Part shown: piece by piece, positions 1 to 8,741 of the stretch
Layout: every line of letters begins with the position of its first letter
How positions within the stretch are numbered: the stretch's first letter is position 1
Assembly (NCBI RefSeq): GCF_030758345.1
Contig: NZ_JAVAMO010000001.1
Span: 1-64,000, forward strand
Length of the DNA stretch: 64,000 bases
Reading direction: 5' to 3'
Source: Ruegeria discodermiae
Lineage (GTDB): Bacteria > Pseudomonadota > Alphaproteobacteria > Rhodobacterales > Rhodobacteraceae
Made by a program: the position numbers and the translations under genes
The notes under the pieces: generated by a model
Database searches by the model: none
Told to the model about the DNA's origin: nothing
The model's input: only the letters and a program-made list of their open reading frames with translations

Positions 1-27
1 GAGTGAGCACGGGTTTGATCCAATTGC

Positions 28-56
28 AAAGGGCGCCTGTGGGCGCCCTTTTTTTT
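28..56 (+). terminator. Rho-independent terminator of the gene upstream of the window
   Basis: A perfect 9-bp stem (AAGGGCGCC / GGCGCCCTT) with a TGTG tetraloop is followed by a run of T residues. It lies about 110 bases before the first complete gene, so it most likely ends a plus-strand transcript that enters from outside the window. Confidence 0.85.
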
Positions 57-106
57 CATACGGGCGGGTCGCCTGCGGCTGATATCGCGAGCGCGCAATT
101 TTCTTC

Positions 107-137
107 TTGAGCTGGAGCGCGCTCCAGCACGTAAACT
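107..137 (+). promoter_or_regulatory. MerR-type promoter with operator palindrome
   Basis: TTGAGC (-35) and TAAACT (-10) are separated by 19 bases, the over-long spacing typical of promoters activated by MerR proteins. The spacer holds a perfect 16-bp palindrome, CTGGAGCGCGCTCCAG (112-127). The merR gene starts 26 bases after the -10, so autoregulation of the merR-CMD pair is the simple reading. Confidence 0.8.
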
Positions 138-163
138 GTGGCGACTCGGTAAGGAGTGCCTTG

Positions 164-535
164 ATGAAAATCTCTGAACTGTCTGCGCAAACGGGGCTGA
201 GCATCGACACGCTGCGCTTTTACGAGAAGATTGGCCTGATCGATCCACCGCCGCGCGACGCGGCGGGGCGACGGGATTACGGGCCGGAAGTGGTGGACTG
301 GATCGGCTTTCTGAACCAGCTCAACGCCACCGGGATGAGGCAGGCCGACCGTATTCGTTATGCGGAACTCCGTCGGCAGGGGGCCAAAACATATGCGGAG
401 CGCCGCCAGATGCTTGTGGCGCATCGCGCAGAGATCGCGCACCGGCTAACAGAACTGCAAGCCACACTGGCGCTTATGGACAGCAAAGTGGCGCATTACC
501 AGAAACTGGAACAGGAGCAGACCGCAAATGTCTGA
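164..535 (+). CDS. MerR family transcriptional regulator
   Basis: A 123-residue regulator with the N-terminal MerR winged helix-turn-helix: [20 protein letters not shown] at the start, then the YEKIGLI strand and a GRRDYG wing. The C-terminal half is a predicted dimerisation coiled coil. There is no cysteine cluster of the metal-sensing MerR types, so the inducer is unknown, though an organic or redox signal would fit. The start was placed at the ATG preceded by AAGGAG; a longer frame opening at 107 would run through the promoter palindrome. It overlaps the next gene by 8 bases, so the two are one transcript, and the MerR-type promoter upstream points to autoregulation. Confidence 0.9.
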   Translation: MKISELSAQTGLSIDTLRFYEKIGLIDPPPRDAAGRRDYGPEVVDWIGFLNQLNATGMRQADRIRYAELRRQGAKTYAERRQMLVAHRAEIAHRLTELQATLALMDSKVAHYQKLEQEQTANV

Positions 536-905
536 TGCATTAACCAAAGGTCGCAAACTGCTGGCTGAAATGAACCCGGGGCTCGAACAGGCGCTGGCCG
601 AACGCTATGACGATGCCGTACCCGGCATGGCAGAAACGCTGGTCGAATGGGCCTATGGGCGTCACTATGCGCGTGCGGGGCTGGATCTCAAAACCCGGCA
701 GCTTTGCACGGTAGCGGCGCTGACGGCGTTGGGCGGGCAGACTGCACCGCAGCTCAAGGTCAATATCGGGCACACCCTAAAAGCCGGGGCGAGTGAGCGC
801 GAGATATTGGAAGTGATCTGGCAGATGGCGGTCTATGGTGGCATGCCTGCGGCGATCAACGCTCTCAATGCCGCTTTGGAGGTATTTGCGGAAGGCACCG
901 CCTGA
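528..905 (+). CDS. Carboxymuconolactone decarboxylase (CMD/AhpD-like) family protein
   Basis: A 125-residue single-domain protein of the CMD family. The core is visible at about residues 50-115: a TRQLC...AL segment, then a GHTLKAGAS turn and an [15 protein letters not shown] helix. Family members include gamma-carboxymuconolactone decarboxylase and AhpD-type peroxidase partners. The redox CxxC of AhpD is absent here (only one cysteine is in the core), so peroxidase activity of the AhpD kind is unlikely. The start codon lies inside the end of the MerR gene, and the regulator probably controls it. The substrate cannot be inferred. A second CMD protein lies in the nuo operon (45283-45693). Confidence 0.85.
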   Translation: MSDALTKGRKLLAEMNPGLEQALAERYDDAVPGMAETLVEWAYGRHYARAGLDLKTRQLCTVAALTALGGQTAPQLKVNIGHTLKAGASEREILEVIWQMAVYGGMPAAINALNAALEVFAEGTA

Positions 906-950
906 AAGTATGCGAAGGTATTCAGATAATATACTGAAATAAAAAGATAT

Positions 951-978
951 TTGAGGCTCCCTACGGGTGGTCTATAGT
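951..978 (+). promoter_or_regulatory. Probable sigma-70 promoter for the DUF3422 gene
   Basis: TTGAGG and TATAGT are separated by 16 bases, in a short A+T-rich stretch between two genes. The -10 lies 24 bases before the proposed start codon. Confidence 0.55.
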
Positions 979-1002
979 GGCGCGAACCACCCGGAGTCGA
1001 CG

Positions 1003-2280
1003 ATGCCGCCCATTCAGGACCACCCGCTGCGCTATGCGATTGCAAACGAGCTGCATGCGCGGCCGTTTCCGGTCGCTACCGCGCCGGGCACGGCGGTCTA
1101 TCTTGCCATCAAACATCCCGACGGGTCGAATGGTGCAGCGAGGGAAGAAGCGCATGCCCATCTGCTCGACCTTCTGGACCGGCACGGCGCGCAGCATCCG
1201 CAACCGGGTGCCACGCATTTCTCTGGCTCCCTCGGTCGGCACCATCTGAAATGGGAACAACATACGGAATTTGTGGCCTATACCGCCTTTTTCGATGGTG
1301 TGAGCAGCCGCCCCTTTGATCCGGCGGATTTCGAGGTGTTTCCTGCCGACTGGCTGGAGAGCGCACCGGGCCAAAGAATCACCTCAATCGCTTTGCGTGT
1401 CATGGCGCGCCCCGACATGCCAAAGATCATCGCATCGCTGCGCGACTGGTTTGTGCCTGAAAGCCTTGCGGTTGCACATGTGCTCGATGATGCGGCTGTT
1501 GTGGCCGGGGATTTCCGCATTGACCCGGCAGGGCATGTGCGGCTGGCGGTCTTTGTCTCTGACGGGACCGACAAGCGGCGGGTGGGACGAATCGTGCAGC
1601 GCCTGTGCGAGATCGAGACGTATAAGGCGATGTCGATGTTGGGCTTTAGCGAGGCCCGCAGGATGGGCTCCCGACTGGGCGAACTGGATACGAAGCTGAC
1701 GGAACTGACCGGAGAGATGGCCGATGAGGCCGCCCCGGCCGAAGAGACGCTGCCGAAGCTGCTCACCGCCGCGGCCGAGCTGGAGACAATGGCGGCGCGC
1801 GCCTCGTTCCGGTTTGGGGCTACCGGGGCTTATGAGGCCATCGTGAACCAGCGCATCCAGCTGTTGCGGGAGGAGCGGTTTCTGGGCAGGCAAACCCTGT
1901 CGGATTTCATGGTCCGCCGCTATGACCCGGCGATGCGCACGGTCAAATCCACCCAGACCCGGCTGCAAAGCCTGTCGGACCGTGCGATGCGGGCCGGTGA
2001 GTTGCTGCGGACGCGGGTCGATGTGCAACGCAGCGCGCAGAACCAGGCGCTGCTGGAAAGCATGGATCGCCGCGCCGATCTTGCATTGCGCCTGCAGCAT
2101 ACGGTCGAGGGGTTGTCGGTGGTTGCGATCAGCTATTACGCGGTGTCGCTGGCGGTCTACCTGCTGGGGCCGCTGACCAAGCTCGGCCTCTCCAAGACAA
2201 CGCTGACCGCCGGCGTGACCCTGCCAGTGATCCTGCTGGTCTGGCTGATGGTCAAGCGCATCCGCAAACATCTGGAATGA
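1003..2280 (+). CDS. DUF3422 family membrane protein
   Basis: A 425-residue protein matching DUF3422, a family common in proteobacteria and of unknown function. The N-terminus has the conserved segment HPLRYAIANELHARPFP. A long cytoplasmic region ends in a coiled-coil stretch at roughly residues 250-370. Two hydrophobic segments near the C-terminus (around LSVVAISYYAVSLAVYLL and TAGVTLPVILLVWLMV) form a hairpin, and the chain ends with basic residues. The architecture resembles a membrane-tethered coiled-coil protein. The start is the ATG with CGGAG upstream; an in-frame codon 36 bases earlier would fall on the likely promoter. Confidence 0.85.
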   Translation: MPPIQDHPLRYAIANELHARPFPVATAPGTAVYLAIKHPDGSNGAAREEAHAHLLDLLDRHGAQHPQPGATHFSGSLGRHHLKWEQHTEFVAYTAFFDGVSSRPFDPADFEVFPADWLESAPGQRITSIALRVMARPDMPKIIASLRDWFVPESLAVAHVLDDAAVVAGDFRIDPAGHVRLAVFVSDGTDKRRVGRIVQRLCEIETYKAMSMLGFSEARRMGSRLGELDTKLTELTGEMADEAAPAEETLPKLLTAAAELETMAARASFRFGATGAYEAIVNQRIQLLREERFLGRQTLSDFMVRRYDPAMRTVKSTQTRLQSLSDRAMRAGELLRTRVDVQRSAQNQALLESMDRRADLALRLQHTVEGLSVVAISYYAVSLAVYLLGPLTKLGLSKTTLTAGVTLPVILLVWLMVKRIRKHLE

Positions 2281-2356
2281 CCGGCTGTTCAGGCCGCGAT
2301 TTCGCCGCTAGGAGTGGCTGAAAGGGCCATTGGCCATCTCGCAAAAGGGTCTCCGC

Positions 2357-3496
2357 ATGGTCGGGTTTCCAAGAGCGTGGAGTGCAGTTGCCTCCATGTT
2401 TGTCCTCAACGGTGCCTATTTCGGCATCTGGGCGTCGCGCATCCCGGCGGTGAGCGATGCGTTGATGCTGTCACATGAATCCCTTGGGCTGGCGCTGTTG
2501 TTTCTGGCGGCGGGGGCGGTCTGTTCCTTTCCGGTCACCGGGCGGCTGGTCGACCGGTTCGGGGCTTATGGGGTCACGCTGGTTGTGGGCGTGCTCTATG
2601 CGCTCAGCCTGATCCTGCTGGGGCTTGCGGGCAGCTATGCTTTCCTGTGCCTCGCGCTGTTTCTGTTCGGGGCCTCTCACGGGTCGATGGATGTGGCGAT
2701 GAATGCCTGGGGTGCAGAGGTGGACCGGCAATTCAAGAAATCGGCAATGTCATCGTTTCACGCCATGTGGAGCCTGGGGGCCGGGCTGGGTGCGCTCAGC
2801 GGGTTTGCAGCGATTCAGGCGCAGATGTCGGTGCTGGTGCATTTCTTCGTTGCGGCGGTTATCGTTTCGGTTCTGACGCTTGCGATCGCCCGTATCGGAT
2901 GGACCTCGCAACGTTCAGATCTGTCGCGCGGCAAGGTCTTTGCCTTCCCCACCGGGGTGCTTGTGCTGGTTGGGCTCTCTGCCTTTTGCGGTGCCATGGG
3001 CGAGGGCGCCGTCGCGGATTGGAGCGCGATCTACCTGCGTGACAGCATCGGCGCGGCAGAGAGCGTTTCGACATTGGGTTATGCGGTGTTTTCAGTGGCC
3101 ATGGTCGCAGTGCGCTTTATGGGCGGTTGGTTGATCGGCGCGCTGGGTCCGGTCCTTGCGGCGCGATTGGGCGGGGCCTTTGCCACCGTTGGGGCCATGG
3201 CGGTTGTTGTTGCCAGCGTTCCTTCTACCGTGTTGGTGGGGCTTGGGCTGATGGGGGTCGGGTATGCCGTGGTGATGCCGCTGGCCTTTACCCGCGCGGC
3301 CAATGACCCGGATATCCCGCAGGGCCAGGGCATCGCCAGCGTGGCAACGCTGGGCTATGGCGGGCTGCTGATCGGGCCGCCATTGATCGGGTTTCTGGCG
3401 CATCTGGCCTCGCTGCGGCTCGCGCTGGCAGTGCTGGTGCCGCTGGCGCTTCTCATCGTGTTGCTGGCAGGAGCGTTGCGCCCGCGCACGCTTTAG
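2357..3496 (+). CDS. MFS transporter
   Basis: A 379-residue integral membrane protein with about 12 hydrophobic segments and the MFS loop 2-3 signature GRLVDRFGAYG. Overall it resembles the FucP/YbjJ-like branch of short MFS carriers (NGAYFGIWASRIP near the start, then GASHGSMDVAMNAWGAEVD). The substrate is not apparent from the sequence. The start is the ATG with AAAAGGG seven bases upstream; a TTG 27 bases earlier in frame is less likely because it has no spaced ribosome binding site. It is followed by a separate promoter for argE. Confidence 0.85.
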   Translation: MVGFPRAWSAVASMFVLNGAYFGIWASRIPAVSDALMLSHESLGLALLFLAAGAVCSFPVTGRLVDRFGAYGVTLVVGVLYALSLILLGLAGSYAFLCLALFLFGASHGSMDVAMNAWGAEVDRQFKKSAMSSFHAMWSLGAGLGALSGFAAIQAQMSVLVHFFVAAVIVSVLTLAIARIGWTSQRSDLSRGKVFAFPTGVLVLVGLSAFCGAMGEGAVADWSAIYLRDSIGAAESVSTLGYAVFSVAMVAVRFMGGWLIGALGPVLAARLGGAFATVGAMAVVVASVPSTVLVGLGLMGVGYAVVMPLAFTRAANDPDIPQGQGIASVATLGYGGLLIGPPLIGFLAHLASLRLALAVLVPLALLIVLLAGALRPRTL

Positions 3497-3508
3497 GGTG
3501 CAATCGGT

Positions 3509-3537
3509 TTGACAGTCACAAGCCCTGCGACTTAGCG
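3509..3537 (+). promoter_or_regulatory. Probable promoter of the argE / FAD oxidase / amidohydrolase genes
   Basis: TTGACA and TTAGCG are spaced by 17 bases. The -10 lies 40 bases before the argE start and directly downstream of the MFS gene. Confidence 0.5.
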
Positions 3538-3577
3538 TGCGCTCATCCCCTCGGACCGAATTGCCAAGAGGCGCTAC

Positions 3578-4744
3578 ATGACCGAGAAACTGTCTCCGCG
3601 CGCGTTGATGGAAAAGCTGGTGTCTTTTCCAACCGTTAGCCGCGACACCAACCTGCCGCTGATCGACTGGGTTGAGGTATATCTGACCGCCCATGGCGTG
3701 AGCGCGCACCGGATGGAGGCACCGGGGCAGCCGGAAAAGGCCGCCCTTTTTGCCCATGTTGGACCTTGGCAAGAGGGGGCCGTGGTGCTTTCGGGCCATA
3801 CCGATGTGGTGCCTGTAGATGGGCAGCAATGGGAGACCGATCCCTTCGAGGTGGTCGAAGCGGATGGCCGCTATTACGGGCGCGGCACTTGCGACATGAA
3901 AGGGTTCGACGCGCTGGCGATCTGGGCCATGGTCGAGGCGCAGGGCCGCGATCTCACCACGCCGCTGCAACTGGCGCTGAGCTATGACGAAGAGATCGGC
4001 TGCCTCTGCCCGCCGCATCTGATCCGCGCGATGGAGCCGGTCGTGCCCAAGGGGCGGATCGTGATCGTGGGCGAACCCTCGATGATGCAGGTGGTGACCG
4101 GGCACAAGGGCGATATCGGGCTCAATGTGCATGTGCATGGGTTCGAGGTGCATAGCTCGTTGCTGCATACGGGCGTCAGCGCGGTGCATGAGGCGGCGCG
4201 GCTGATCGAATGGGCCAATCAACGCAACCGCCAGAACCGCGCGGCGCCGCGCAACGAGATCGCAGCGCTTTTCGATCCGCCCTGGACCACCCAGCATGTA
4301 GGCACGATCCAAGGCGGCACCGCCAGCAATATCACGGCCAAGGATTGCCGGTTCTTCATCGAGTGTCGCACCCTGCCGGGCGTGTCGCTGGACGCTTGGA
4401 AGGCGGAGTTCCAAGCGTTCGCGCGTGAAGTCGAGGCCGAAATGCAGGCGGTTCACCCCGACGCACGGATCGAGATCAGCGAGGTCTTCAAGGTGTCCGG
4501 GTTGGTCCCCGAAGAACAGGGCGCGGCAGAGGCGCTGGCCCGCGCGCTGACCGGCGACAACGGCACCCATGTGGTCAGCTACGGCACCGAAGCCGGGCAG
4601 TTTCAGGAGGCCGGGTATTCCGTGATCATCTGCGGCCCCGGCGACATCGCGCAGGCGCATCAGGCGAACGAATTTCTGTCGGTTGAACAATTGCAGGCCG
4701 GGCAGGATTTCATGACCGCATTGCTGGATCGTCTCTCGGGATGA
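3578..4744 (+). CDS. argE: Acetylornithine deacetylase (M20 family)
   Basis: A 388-residue M20 metallopeptidase-fold amidohydrolase of the alphaproteobacterial ArgE type, which removes acetate from N-acetylornithine. The di-zinc site is visible: H74 in SGHTDVVP, D106 in GTCDMKG, the E138-E139 pair in SYDEEIG, E166 in VGEPS, and a histidine in the C-terminal AQAHQANEF segment. The middle part is the dimerisation domain. It is the first gene of a three-gene run: its stop codon overlaps the start of an FAD oxidoreductase (ATGA), and an M20D amidohydrolase follows. That setting suggests catabolism of an N-acylated amino acid rather than arginine synthesis, so the exact substrate is uncertain. Confidence 0.85.
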   Translation: MTEKLSPRALMEKLVSFPTVSRDTNLPLIDWVEVYLTAHGVSAHRMEAPGQPEKAALFAHVGPWQEGAVVLSGHTDVVPVDGQQWETDPFEVVEADGRYYGRGTCDMKGFDALAIWAMVEAQGRDLTTPLQLALSYDEEIGCLCPPHLIRAMEPVVPKGRIVIVGEPSMMQVVTGHKGDIGLNVHVHGFEVHSSLLHTGVSAVHEAARLIEWANQRNRQNRAAPRNEIAALFDPPWTTQHVGTIQGGTASNITAKDCRFFIECRTLPGVSLDAWKAEFQAFAREVEAEMQAVHPDARIEISEVFKVSGLVPEEQGAAEALARALTGDNGTHVVSYGTEAGQFQEAGYSVIICGPGDIAQAHQANEFLSVEQLQAGQDFMTALLDRLSG

Positions 4745-6138
4745 GGGGCATTCCGATCACCGCCTCGTCGCCGGTCGAACACGACGCGGCGCTGCCCTCA
4801 AATGCGTCCGTCGTCATCATTGGCGGCGGCATCATCGGCGTGATGACCGCCTATTTCCTCGCACAAAAAGGCCTGCGCCCGGTGCTGTTGGAAAAGGGGC
4901 GCATTGCGGGCGAGCAATCGGCGCGCAATTGGGGCTGGGTGCGCCAGATGGGGCGCGACCCCGCCGAGTTGCCCATCATGGTCGAGGCCAACCGGATCTG
5001 GCGTCAATTGCAGGCGGAGGGGCCGGATGATCTGGGTCTGCGTCACTGCGGCCTGACCTATGTGGCGCGATCCGAGAAGGACCTGGCCGGGTTCGAGGCA
5101 TGGCTGCCCCATGCGCGCGCGGACGGTGTCGATTCGCGGATGCTGAGCAGCGCGGAATTGCACGATCTGATCCCGCATGCGCAGGGCAGCTGGCCCGGCG
5201 CGATGCACACGGCTTCAGACATGCGGGCTGAGCCCTGGGTCGCAGTCCCGGCTTTAGCGCGGGCGGCGGTGGTGGCGGGCGCGGTGATCCGCGAGAACTG
5301 CGCGGCGCGGCTGCTGGATGTGCAGGGCGGGCGTATCGCGGGTGTCGTGACCGAGGCCGGGCGCATCGCCACATCCGATGTCGTGGTGGCGGGCGGGGCC
5401 TGGTCCAACCTGTTCCTGCGGCGGCATGGGGTCAATATCCCGCAGCTTTCGGTGCGCGCTACCGTGGTGGCCACAACCCCGGTCCCCGATATCTATGCAG
5501 GCGGGGCGGATTTTGGCGAGATCGCCCTGCGGCGGCGCGTCGATGGTGGCTATTCGCTGGCCGAAGGCGACGCGCATGATTTCTGGGTCGGGCCGGATGC
5601 CTTCTGCGCCGCGCGCGCCTTCTGGCCGCAATTGCGGGCCGACCCCTTCGGGCGGCGCTATCTGCCCGCCGCGCCGCGCGGGTTCCCGGATGCCTGGGGC
5701 ACGAAACGGCGCTGGGCGGGGGATGAGACCTCGCCCTTTGAGCGCTGCCGTGTGCTGAACCCCGCGCCGAGCCACCGCAAAGTGGGGCAGATTCTCGACC
5801 GGTTCCAGCAGCTTTTCCCGTCGCTTGGCGCGGTTGAGGCCCACGCCGCCTGGGCCGGGATGATCGATACCATGCCCGATGTGGTACCGGTTGTGGACCG
5901 GGTAGAGGCGCTGCCCGGCCTGTCCATCTGCACCGGCATGAGCGGGCACGGTTTCGGGATCGGCCCCGGTTTTGGGCGCATCATGGCCGATCTGGTGACG
6001 GGTGAGGCACCCGGCCACGATCTGAGCCGATTCCGCCTGTCGCGGTTCAGCGACGGGTCGGTATTGGAACTGGGGCCGGCGCTCTCAATCGATTGGCTGC
6101 GTTCCGCTCTGGAAGAACGGGCCGGGGCGTATATGTAG
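4741..6138 (+). CDS. FAD-dependent oxidoreductase (DAO / amino-acid oxidase family)
   Basis: A 465-residue flavoprotein of the DAO superfamily (glycine oxidase, sarcosine oxidase and DadA relatives). The N-terminal Rossmann motif VVIIGGGIIGVMTAYFL is followed by an LLEKG strand that would bind the FAD adenosine. The C-terminal part has GMSGHGFGIGPG, the usual second FAD-contact segment. It probably oxidises an amino acid or N-methylated amino acid. The gene overlaps argE by four bases and lies 49 bases before the M20D amidohydrolase. The three together look like a small catabolic unit, but the substrate is not evident. Confidence 0.85.
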   Translation: MRGIPITASSPVEHDAALPSNASVVIIGGGIIGVMTAYFLAQKGLRPVLLEKGRIAGEQSARNWGWVRQMGRDPAELPIMVEANRIWRQLQAEGPDDLGLRHCGLTYVARSEKDLAGFEAWLPHARADGVDSRMLSSAELHDLIPHAQGSWPGAMHTASDMRAEPWVAVPALARAAVVAGAVIRENCAARLLDVQGGRIAGVVTEAGRIATSDVVVAGGAWSNLFLRRHGVNIPQLSVRATVVATTPVPDIYAGGADFGEIALRRRVDGGYSLAEGDAHDFWVGPDAFCAARAFWPQLRADPFGRRYLPAAPRGFPDAWGTKRRWAGDETSPFERCRVLNPAPSHRKVGQILDRFQQLFPSLGAVEAHAAWAGMIDTMPDVVPVVDRVEALPGLSICTGMSGHGFGIGPGFGRIMADLVTGEAPGHDLSRFRLSRFSDGSVLELGPALSIDWLRSALEERAGAYM

Positions 6139-6187
6139 GTGGGATAAGACATGCCGGTCTGCGGACCGCAAAACGGAGGAACCAGAG

Positions 6188-7351
6188 ATGCCAGTCAAGA
6201 ACCGCTTTGCGGAACTGCAGGATGAGATCACCGAATGGCGCCGGGATATCCACGCAAACCCCGAGATTCTGTTCGACACCCACCGCACCAGCGCGCTGGT
6301 GGCTGACAAGCTGCGGGAGTTCGGTTGCGATGAGGTGGTGACCGGCATTGGCCGCACCGGGGTGGTTGGCGTTATCAAGGGCAAGAGCGACAGCGCAGGC
6401 AAGGTGATCGGCTTGCGCGCTGATATGGATGCGCTGCCGATCCATGAGGCGACGGGGCTGGATTACGCCTCGAAGACGCCCGGCGCGATGCATGCCTGCG
6501 GCCATGACGGCCATACCGCCATGCTGCTGGGGGCGGCGAAGTATCTGGCCGAGACCCGCAATTTCGACGGCACCGCCGTGATCATCTTTCAGCCTGCCGA
6601 AGAAGGCGGCGGCGGCGGTCGCGAAATGTGCGAGGACGGAATGATGGACCGCTGGGGCATTCAGGAGGTCTATGGCATGCACAATTGGCCGGGTCAGCCG
6701 GTGGGCAGTTTTGCCATTCGGCCCGGCGCGTTTTTTGCCGCCACTGACCAGTTCGAGATCACGCTGGAGGGCAAGGGGGGGCACGCGGCCAAACCGCAGA
6801 CCACTGTCGACAGCACCGTGATGGCCTCCAAGGTGGTTCTGGCCTTGCAGACCATCGTCAGCCGCAATGCCGATCCGACCGATCAGCTGGTGGTGTCGGT
6901 CACCTCGTTCGAGACTTCGTCCAACGCCTTCAACGTGATCCCGCAGAAGGTCTTTCTGAAAGGTACCGTGCGCACCATGAGCACTGAAATGCGCGATCTG
7001 GCCGAGCAGCGGATCAAGGAGATCTGCGCCGGTATCGCGACGACCTTTGGCGGCACTGCCGACGTGACCTATCACCGGGGCTATCCGGTGATGGTGAACT
7101 CCGAGGCGCAGACCGAATTTGCAGCAGGCGTGGCGCGTAATGTCTCGGGCAAATGCGATGACGCGCCGCTGGTGATGGGCGGCGAGGATTTCGCTTTCAT
7201 GCTGGAGGAACGGCCCGGCGCCTATATCCTTGTGGGCAATGGGGATACGGCGATGGTGCATCACCCCGAATATAATTTCAACGACGAGGCCATCCCTGCC
7301 GGGTGTAGCTGGTGGGCCGGGATCGTCGAACAGCGGATGCCTGTGGCATGA
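6188..7351 (+). CDS. M20D family amidohydrolase (hippurate/N-acyl amino acid hydrolase type)
   Basis: A 387-residue enzyme of the M20D group, which hydrolyses N-acyl or N-benzoyl amino acids and amino-acid conjugates. Key metal-site signatures are RADMDALP, HACGHDGHTA with its metal-binding cysteine and histidines, FQPAEEGGGG, and MGGEDFAFM near the C-terminus. A GGAGG ribosome binding site precedes the start. It is the last gene after argE and the FAD oxidoreductase. The three share strand and close spacing, which fits a pathway that deacylates a conjugate and oxidises the released amine. It ends facing waaA. Confidence 0.88.
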   Translation: MPVKNRFAELQDEITEWRRDIHANPEILFDTHRTSALVADKLREFGCDEVVTGIGRTGVVGVIKGKSDSAGKVIGLRADMDALPIHEATGLDYASKTPGAMHACGHDGHTAMLLGAAKYLAETRNFDGTAVIIFQPAEEGGGGGREMCEDGMMDRWGIQEVYGMHNWPGQPVGSFAIRPGAFFAATDQFEITLEGKGGHAAKPQTTVDSTVMASKVVLALQTIVSRNADPTDQLVVSVTSFETSSNAFNVIPQKVFLKGTVRTMSTEMRDLAEQRIKEICAGIATTFGGTADVTYHRGYPVMVNSEAQTEFAAGVARNVSGKCDDAPLVMGGEDFAFMLEERPGAYILVGNGDTAMVHHPEYNFNDEAIPAGCSWWAGIVEQRMPVA

Positions 7352-7391
7352 ATTGAGAGCGGGCATCGGATGCTGCCCCCATCGCGCCCAT

Positions 7392-7406
7392 CCGGGATAT
7401 TTTTGG
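7392..7406 (+). repeat. Short gene-end element CCGGGATATTTTTGG
   Basis: The motif lies in the 72-base convergent gap between the amidohydrolase and waaA. A near-identical string (CCGGATATTTTT) follows the MttB gene at 62979. No strong hairpin precedes it. Confidence 0.35.
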
Positions 7407-7423
7407 ACCAGATGAAGCGCGGA

Positions 7424-8740
7424 TCAGTTGACTGCGGCGGGATCGTTCAATGCGAGCTCTTGGCAGAGGCCGTCTATGACCCCCTCCAGCGCGTTTTGCT
7501 GCGTGGCGACATAGGCCGATGCGGCTTGCCGGGCGTTGTTGAAGTGCTCTGCGTTGTCCAGCCAGTCCGCAACGGCATCGGCGAGGCTGTCGGCGTCTTG
7601 AACCTCGCGCGCGCCGCCATCCTGTTTCATCTGGGCGTAGGTCTCAGCGAAATTGAAGTATCCCGGCCCGGTGACCACCGCCGCCCCGGCTTGCGCGGGT
7701 TCAAACGGGTTGTGGCCGCCGATTTCCAGCAGTGAGCCGCCAAGGAAAACCAGTTTGCACAGTGCATACCAGGTCCCGGTCTCGCCCAGCGTGTCGGCCA
7801 TATAGACCTGGGTCTGTCCCGTGATCTGTTCCTGCGCGCTGCGGCGGGCGCAGCTGAGGCCAGCATCTTTCACCAGCCTCTGAACCTCATCGCCGCGTTC
7901 GGGGTGGCGCGGAACCAGCAGCAATAGCAGGTCGGGATGGGTGATGAGCAGGCGCTTATGGGCCTGCAGCACCTGTTCCTCCTCGCCCTTATGGGTCGAG
8001 CTTGCGACCCAGACCGGGCGATCCCCGATGGCTTTTGTCAGCGTGTCGCGTGTGGCCTCATCCACCGGCAGCGGGGCTGAGGTCGCCTTGAGATTGCTGC
8101 CGGGCCGCACCCGGCCCGGATCGGCGCCCATGGCGATCAGATTGTCGGCGGTCTGGCGGTTCTGGGTCAAAAACAGCGTGAAACAGTCGAGGATGAACCG
8201 CGCCGTGCCGGGGAATCTCTGCCAGCCTTGCACCGACTTCTGTGAGAGGCGCGCGTTGAGCAGGGCCAGTTTGATGCCGCGCTGGTGGGCCTCGACCAGC
8301 ATGCGGGGCCAGAGCTCGCTTTCGACAAATATACCGGCCTGTGGCCGCCAATGATCATAGAAGCGGGTGACGGCAGCGCCGGTATCAAGCGGGACGAACT
8401 GGTGCTGCGTGCGCGGCGGCAAGCGTTTGGCAACCAGTTCAGCCGAGGTCGGCGTGCCGGAGGTGATCAGAAACTCCGCCTTTGGCAGTACCGCGCCGAG
8501 GCGGGTGATCAGAGTGAGGACCGACAGGCTTTCGCCCACGCTGGCCGCATGAAACCAGATCAACCGGCCTTCAGGGCGGGGCAGGGTGGCGCGGCCCAGC
8601 CGCTCGCGTTGTCGCTCCGGCGCGACCCCGGCGGCGTCCAGTTTGCGGTGCACCGAACGCCAGGCCAACGGCCCAAGCGCCCCGGTAACGACAGAGTATA
8701 GTCGGTATAGCAGCGTCGGGGCGACACCCTGTCCGGGCAT
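7424..8740 (-). CDS. waaA: 3-deoxy-D-manno-octulosonic acid (Kdo) transferase
   Basis: A 438-residue GT30 glycosyltransferase that adds Kdo from CMP-Kdo to lipid A precursor at the inner membrane. Features visible: an N-terminal hydrophobic segment, the acceptor-domain sequence WFHAASVGES with the family's catalytic glutamate, FVESELWPRM, and the C-terminal donor-site motif GGSLLEIGGHNPFEPA. Its start is one base after the moaA stop, so it is the second gene of a moaA-waaA transcript. This pairing is functionally unrelated (molybdopterin versus lipopolysaccharide). Length is normal for the family. Confidence 0.92.
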   Translation of the reverse strand: MPGQGVAPTLLYRLYSVVTGALGPLAWRSVHRKLDAAGVAPERQRERLGRATLPRPEGRLIWFHAASVGESLSVLTLITRLGAVLPKAEFLITSGTPTSAELVAKRLPPRTQHQFVPLDTGAAVTRFYDHWRPQAGIFVESELWPRMLVEAHQRGIKLALLNARLSQKSVQGWQRFPGTARFILDCFTLFLTQNRQTADNLIAMGADPGRVRPGSNLKATSAPLPVDEATRDTLTKAIGDRPVWVASSTHKGEEEQVLQAHKRLLITHPDLLLLLVPRHPERGDEVQRLVKDAGLSCARRSAQEQITGQTQVYMADTLGETGTWYALCKLVFLGGSLLEIGGHNPFEPAQAGAAVVTGPGYFNFAETYAQMKQDGGAREVQDADSLADAVADWLDNAEHFNNARQAASAYVATQQNALEGVIDGLCQELALNDPAAVN

Positions 8741-8741
8741 A

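Noticed and set aside
3092-4690. Minus-strand frame of 532 codons across argE and the MFS gene
   Set aside because: It lies opposite two well-supported genes and has low-complexity, Arg-rich sequence. It is an artefact of G+C-rich coding DNA.
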